This document shows, piece by piece, positions 21,725-25,482 of a stretch of 25,482 nucleotides of DNA. The first letter of the stretch is position 1. Each line of letters starts with the position of its first letter. The notes beneath the pieces are model-generated. The model had not been told where the DNA came from. It ran no database searches and saw nothing but the letters and a program-made list of their open reading frames with translations. This DNA is from an uncultured Lachnospiraceae bacterium (GTDB lineage: Bacteria; Bacillota; Clostridia; Lachnospirales; Lachnospiraceae), in assembly GCA_937910785.1 (NCBI GenBank), contig CALDLG010000103.1, positions 1 to 25,482 of the forward strand. The letters run 5' to 3'. The translations under genes were made by a program, and so were the position numbers.

Positions 21725-21753
21725 ATTATAGTATGCCGGAAAAAAATCCACAA
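21725..21753 (-). promoter_or_regulatory. Sigma-A promoter of gdhA
   Basis: On the minus strand TTGTGG (21748-21753), a 17-bp spacer and TATAAT (21725-21730) place the start about 35 bases before the ATG. The weak -35 box may need an activator, and a repeat cluster lies 45 bases upstream. Confidence 0.65.
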
Positions 21754-21797
21754 CCACATTTCCTATGAAAAAACATAGAAATTTTATTCGGTTTTTT

Positions 21798-21844
21798 ATA
21801 CAAATTGTACAATGATACAGTTATAATTGTATTTTTGTATACAA
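21798..21844. repeat. Cluster of TTGTA/TACAA half-sites upstream of gdhA
   Basis: In 47 bp there are six TACAA or TTGTA words (plus one TACAG), in both orientations, including the perfect palindrome TTGTATACAA (21835-21844) and TTGTACAA (21805-21812). The region lies just upstream of the gdhA -35 box, the usual place for activator sites. The flanking 21845-21927 holds nothing I recognise. Confidence 0.5.
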
Positions 21845-21927
21845 TTTTATTCTATTCTGGCGCTTACTCGCTGCGGAGCAGCAGATCTCCTTACGCGAAC
21901 CTTCCTGATTAATCACCGCTCCCGCTC

Positions 21928-24741
21928 CTAAGGCAGGTAAACTTCATATTCCTGCACTCTGAATCCCTGCTCCGTCTTTACAATCGTAAGATTCATATAT
22001 CCCGGCGCATCGTCTGTTTCCGCCCCGGCATTGAACTCGCAGGTGAGGAAAGGACACTTCGTGCCAACCGCAAGATTACCCTCCGGCAGTCCCCATATAT
22101 GACCTTTTTCTATCCGCAGCGCCTCTTCCGGATACGGATACAGCGTTACCGGCCCATCAAAGTCTTCGCTCAGGAATGTGATAAGCGTATTTTCGTCGTT
22201 ATCAAAATATGCCTCCGTAAACGCTTCCACAATCCGGGTCATTTCCGCCGTGTCCTCCGAAACCAGCTGCACATTGTCTTCTGCCATGCCGTTGTCTTCC
22301 GGATTTAAGCTGATGGTGTCATATTCCTCAAAGTACATCCGATTATCATATACGGCACAGTGTCGGTAAATGGCAAAGGGTTGATTCAGCCGGTTTTTCA
22401 AATCGAGGCGGAAGACTTTTTCCGGCTCTCCTCCCTGTATCGGCACGCGCAGTATAAAATCTTCCATAACCGGCATATCCTCTCCGTCATATCCCACATG
22501 TCTTGATTTTAATAAATAGACATATTGGTCATCATAATTCAACAGACTCACACTTTCCAGTTCCTGCGCCTGTCCGCCGTAAAACACACCGGGCGTCCTC
22601 GTTTCAAAATCAAGATACCAGACATTTCCTTCCTCATCCGGTATATAGTAAATCCCGTCCTTTGTAATCATCGTCGGGTACCTCATGCTGTCGCACAGAT
22701 ATTCATATACCCCGTTTTCGTCTTCCAGATACAGACTGATGAGCAGCTCGTCTTTATAGCGGCCAACGACCTGTTTTCCATCCAGAAGCTTTTTGCAGGA
22801 AGCAACGTCCATGCACGCCTCATATTTGGAAGAAGCTTCCTCGGACAGCATCCGGTATTCTTCCGAACCATATTCTGTATTTAGCTTCGTAAGCTCAAGC
22901 TCCACATATTCATTGTATTCCTGATAAAGGAAATCGCCGGCTTCCGCATCCAGCTGTCTGCCAATATTTCCGTTTTCGTCTAGCTCAAACCCTATCCGGC
23001 TTTCCATCCCTGTGCATACATACAGCTTTCCTTCGTAAATGGAAATCGCATATAATGCCTTAAAAATCTGCTCAGACGCTGCAAGCGCATCCTCCGCCTC
23101 CAGGGTATCCAGATTCATGCGATATATTGTCGCCGCCGTTTCTTCTCCTCTACGCGCGGAACCGCAGAAATAAAGAAAATTATGATATAACTCCATACCA
23201 CGCCGAAGCTCATACGCGTTTTCAAAAATCAGTTTTTCTTCCTCTCCGCCGTCTTCCAGATAATAAATACCATCTTCCCTCGCCAGAAAAATACCGTTTC
23301 CATAATGACGGAGCATTTCATTATACGCATGATTGTAATCAAAAGTTTCTTCCTGCCCGGAATTACTCTCATTTTCATTATTTCCCGCTTCCGTCTCAGG
23401 AATCTGCACGAAGCTATTCCCATCCGCCTCTCCGGATACGGATATTTCCGCCTGACTCTCTCCCGTTCCGGCATCGGATTTTTCATCCGGCTTGTAACCG
23501 CAGGATACGAACAATCCCGCAGAAAGCAACACCGTCACCGCAATGACCAATCCAAGGATACCTTTTTTCCTGCCGCCTTCTTCCAGCAGATAAGAGAGCC
23601 GCTTTTTCATTCTTTTTTTATTTTCCCACATTCCTGTGGAAAATGCCGACATTTCCCGCCCGCTTCCCGCAAAGGAAAGTATCATCCGCGCATATATATC
23701 CTTTTCTTTTCCTTCCCGTTTCCGCAGGACGGTTTCATCGCAGGCAAGCTCCATTTCATAAAAGAACTGCCTTTTCATCAGATATACTGCCGGATTAAAC
23801 CAGTGAATGCAGCACACCGTCATCATGGCAAACTTAAGGAACAGATCCTTATTCCGGTAATGGCACAGCTCATGCGCCATCATCAGTTCCAGTTCCGTAT
23901 CGTCCCATGTCTCCCGCCTGACCGGTAAGACAAGTTTCGGATGAAAAACACCGATCAACATCGGACTGGCGATATATTCGCTGTCATAGACCGGAATGCC
24001 GGCCCTGTCGGACAACTTTTTTTGAATCGACATTATTTTCCGGTAGAAATCCTTATCGCATATGCGGCGAATTCCGCTCTTACATTTCCGGTAAACCAAG
24101 AAATAACAGGCTGCCGTATAAAGGAAAGCGGCAGCGCTTCCCATCAACCAGACACAGAGCATTACATTCGTTATACTGCCTGTAATATTGCCGACAGTGT
24201 CCTTTGCATTGTCGGCGGCGCTCCCGCTTCTGTCTGCCTCCATGACATTGTTTACGCCGGATTCCATGCCGTCCGGCATTCTGTCGCCCGCTCCGGCCGT
24301 CATGTTACCGTTTGCCGCATTCGATGCGCTGCCATGTCCGCCGGCAGTTATGCCGTCCATGCCATCGTTTACACCGGCCGCCGCATCGCCTTTGAGCCCG
24401 CCATTGACGTTCCCCGCCATTTCGTTATAGCCATTCCATCCCTGTCCATCGTAACTGTCAACACTCAGATCTTCATTCCCCACTTCGCTGTCCGCATCTT
24501 CCGCAGGGTCAGAACTCACCTGCGCTTTCGCGAATCCGGGTGTATTGAATAGCTGAATCCACGCACCCGGCAGAGAAATATTATATGGAATAAAAAGACG
24601 TACTGCCAGAATCAGCCAGATCATTTTCATCCATGCGGCCCCGTACCGCCCCCGCAGCCTGCCCGATGAAAAATATAATATAAGAACTGCCACAGACACC
24701 ACAATATTGATTTCCAACACATCGAATAATATCCCGCTCAT
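21928..24741 (-). CDS. Large M56 family membrane metallopeptidase with extracellular sensor domains
   Basis: This 937-residue protein is a BlaR1-like M56 peptidase with unusual additions. Helices lie at about 10-26, 38-54 and 194-216. The zinc motif HELCH is at 290-294 (ELMMAHELCHYRNKDL), with the third ligand in FFYEMELACDETVL. A fourth helix at about 395-417 leads outside. Between helices 2 and 3 lies an extracellular loop of about 120 residues, very rich in Gly, Asn, Ala, Asp and Met. The roughly 510-residue C-terminal part has beta-propeller-like stretches (DGIYYLEDGGEEE, NLDTLEAED, KDGIYYIPDEEGNVWYLD) similar to DUF5050-type repeats, then an NTF2-like tail (VEAFTEAYFDNDENTLITFL). No BlaI gene is adjacent. 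AGGGAG lies six bases before the ATG, with a consensus-like promoter upstream. The signal and target are unknown. Confidence 0.88.
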   Translation of the reverse strand: MSGILFDVLEINIVVSVAVLILYFSSGRLRGRYGAAWMKMIWLILAVRLFIPYNISLPGAWIQLFNTPGFAKAQVSSDPAEDADSEVGNEDLSVDSYDGQGWNGYNEMAGNVNGGLKGDAAAGVNDGMDGITAGGHGSASNAANGNMTAGAGDRMPDGMESGVNNVMEADRSGSAADNAKDTVGNITGSITNVMLCVWLMGSAAAFLYTAACYFLVYRKCKSGIRRICDKDFYRKIMSIQKKLSDRAGIPVYDSEYIASPMLIGVFHPKLVLPVRRETWDDTELELMMAHELCHYRNKDLFLKFAMMTVCCIHWFNPAVYLMKRQFFYEMELACDETVLRKREGKEKDIYARMILSFAGSGREMSAFSTGMWENKKRMKKRLSYLLEEGGRKKGILGLVIAVTVLLSAGLFVSCGYKPDEKSDAGTGESQAEISVSGEADGNSFVQIPETEAGNNENESNSGQEETFDYNHAYNEMLRHYGNGIFLAREDGIYYLEDGGEEEKLIFENAYELRRGMELYHNFLYFCGSARRGEETAATIYRMNLDTLEAEDALAASEQIFKALYAISIYEGKLYVCTGMESRIGFELDENGNIGRQLDAEAGDFLYQEYNEYVELELTKLNTEYGSEEYRMLSEEASSKYEACMDVASCKKLLDGKQVVGRYKDELLISLYLEDENGVYEYLCDSMRYPTMITKDGIYYIPDEEGNVWYLDFETRTPGVFYGGQAQELESVSLLNYDDQYVYLLKSRHVGYDGEDMPVMEDFILRVPIQGGEPEKVFRLDLKNRLNQPFAIYRHCAVYDNRMYFEEYDTISLNPEDNGMAEDNVQLVSEDTAEMTRIVEAFTEAYFDNDENTLITFLSEDFDGPVTLYPYPEEALRIEKGHIWGLPEGNLAVGTKCPFLTCEFNAGAETDDAPGYMNLTIVKTEQGFRVQEYEVYLP

Positions 24742-24774
24742 AGAAAACTCCCTGACCTTCCTGCCCCATATGTA

Positions 24775-24828
24775 TTAGACAAACGTAAAATTTGTTTATA
24801 TTCTACATTTGCCTAACAAAAATGTCAA
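24775..24828 (-). promoter_or_regulatory. Promoter of the large M56 gene with flanking dyad
   Basis: On the minus strand TTGACA (24823-24828), a 17-bp spacer and TAGAAT (24800-24805) form a near-consensus promoter. The arms TTAGACAAA (24775-24783) and TTTGCCTAA (24808-24816) form a 42-bp dyad (8 of 9) around the -10 box, and ACAAA-n7-TTTGT lies within. The sequence differs from the twin operators of the other M56 gene, so a different repressor is implied. Confidence 0.6.
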
Positions 24829-24907
24829 GCATCTTTGCGAGGCACTCACGCATTTTGAGCATTCTTCGGTGTGAAAGGACCTGAACGGGAATAAGAAAAG
24901 AAAACGG

Positions 24908-25339
24908 TCACAGATACTCCTTCATCTGTTCAATGCTCTTTACTTCAAAATCCATCAGCTCCTGCGCCAGCTCCACCGACCTGTCCTGCGCCAGCATATT
25001 ATGCTTTACCGCCTTATACATGCTGGTCAGCCCTCTGCTGCTTCCCTGAATCATCATTTCCGCCATATGGCTCGTACTGACATTTAACATCGTACCCATA
25101 TGAACACTTCCGCGAAGCATAAAATCCGCGATCTGATTGCTTCTGTATGTGCCGCTCTGCCCTTCAATCAGTCTTTCCACCGCATCATTATGAATTCTGG
25201 CATATCCGATAGACTGTCTGGAAAGCTTCAGTGTAAAATCATCATCCTCCGTTTTATCCAAAAGCGTATCGATCGTTGTCATCGCCATCTGCGTATTTTT
25301 CTGAATCTCCCGTAAAATTGTGATATCATCCTGTTTCAT
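24908..25339 (-). CDS. Conserved small helical hypothetical protein, Met-rich
   Basis: The 143-residue protein begins MKQDDITILREIQKNTQMAM at 25339 with AGGAG six bases upstream; the frame stays open to the window edge, but the upstream part lacks typical features. It appears all-helical, with an early helix of polar/charged residues, a SRQSIGYARIHNDAV segment, then HMGTMLNVSTSHMAEMMIQG, followed by SRGLTSMYKAVKHNM and a final MDFEVKSIEQMKEYL. I recognise this as a widespread uncharacterised clostridial family. A four-helix, ferritin-like fold is possible from the helix pattern and His/Met/Glu positions, but this is inference. It precedes the large M56 gene on the same strand by 166 bases, with that gene's own promoter between, so a shared operon is unlikely. 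Confidence 0.8.
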   Translation of the reverse strand: MKQDDITILREIQKNTQMAMTTIDTLLDKTEDDDFTLKLSRQSIGYARIHNDAVERLIEGQSGTYRSNQIADFMLRGSVHMGTMLNVSTSHMAEMMIQGSSRGLTSMYKAVKHNMLAQDRSVELAQELMDFEVKSIEQMKEYL

Positions 25340-25482
25340 GATCGTCTCCTGCTCCTTTAACACATAAAAATATAAGCTCCGCAGCCTGTGCATCGGCATC
25401 TTACTACGCTGCGGCGGAATTTCCTTATAGGGTTCAGGTGTCAAAAGGTGCGGCATAAAACTCTTATTGGCAGATTGCACAA

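Noticed and set aside
24130..24500. Gly/Asn/Ala/Asp-rich stretch in the large M56 gene considered as a tandem DNA repeat or foreign insertion
   Set aside because: No exact repeat unit could be seen at DNA level; the bias is at amino-acid level and in frame, so it is treated as a low-complexity loop.
22099..24552. Several plus-strand frames of 60-207 codons antisense to the large M56 gene
   Set aside because: All are antisense shadows with no ribosome binding site or domain; the minus-strand gene is continuous and well supported.
24830..24907. Possible terminator between the small helical gene and the large M56 gene
   Set aside because: No stem of useful length with a T-tract could be found; only the outgoing T-rich tail CGTTTTCTTTTCTTATT is present.
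1..25482. CRISPR arrays, tRNA or rRNA genes, transposases, integrases and attachment sites
   Set aside because: None seen: no regularly spaced repeats, no cloverleaf-like CCA-ended segments, and no recombinase or transposase motifs in any frame read.

Overview
The window looks like a chromosomal segment of an anaerobic, gut-type Firmicute, most likely a Lachnospiraceae/Clostridia member. The grounds are strong AGGAGG-type ribosome binding sites, near-consensus sigma-A promoters with 17-bp spacers, BlaR1-like M56 peptidases, AgrC/AgrA-style LytTR two-component genes, a cobalamin riboswitch driving a DUF4430/ECF-S pair, and several small helical proteins of a kind I associate with that family. 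Base composition is mid-range except for an AT-rich island at about 18.85-20.3 kb. There is no rRNA, tRNA, CRISPR array, phage module or recognisable insertion sequence. The family assignments are recognition from sequence, not database results.

Layout. 1-1.7 kb: two proteins sharing a Gly-Ile-Gly N-terminus, the first cut by the window edge, downstream of an ECF sigma factor gene that has its own ECF-type promoter. 1.7-4.5 kb: a large exported or membrane-anchored protein, then, facing the other way, a second ECF sigma factor overlapping its probable membrane anti-sigma partner. A 94-nt hairpin separates this from 4.6-6.7 kb, a TetR regulator and an MFS exporter with a clear operator on the exporter promoter. 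6.7-8.0 kb: a second TetR regulator with a flavodoxin, preceded by a 35-bp almost fully symmetric palindrome. 8.1-9.9 kb: a BlaR1-like membrane metallopeptidase with a consensus promoter and twin operators but no adjacent repressor. 9.9-11.4 kb: a TSUP permease behind a MarR remnant, and a GNAT enzyme.

11.4-13.6 kb: another GNAT gene, then a promoter, cobalamin riboswitch, DUF4430 lipoprotein and ECF substrate-binding membrane protein, best read as vitamin B12 uptake. 13.6-16.4 kb: a helical hypothetical gene and a two-component system whose histidine kinase is split in two by a 34-bp insertion between 10-bp direct repeats. 16.4-18.8 kb: a MATE exporter divergent from an AraC regulator. 18.8-20.3 kb: a small ORF and an AT-rich methyltransferase gene. 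20.3-21.8 kb: glutamate dehydrogenase with an unusual repeat cluster upstream. 21.9-25.5 kb: a 937-residue M56 sensor and a conserved small helical protein.

The common thread is envelope and environment sensing: two ECF sigma units, two M56 proteins without BlaI, a split quorum-type kinase, and several efflux pumps under local repressors. The items most worth a second look are the repeat-bounded split kinase and the repressor-less M56 gene with twin operators.
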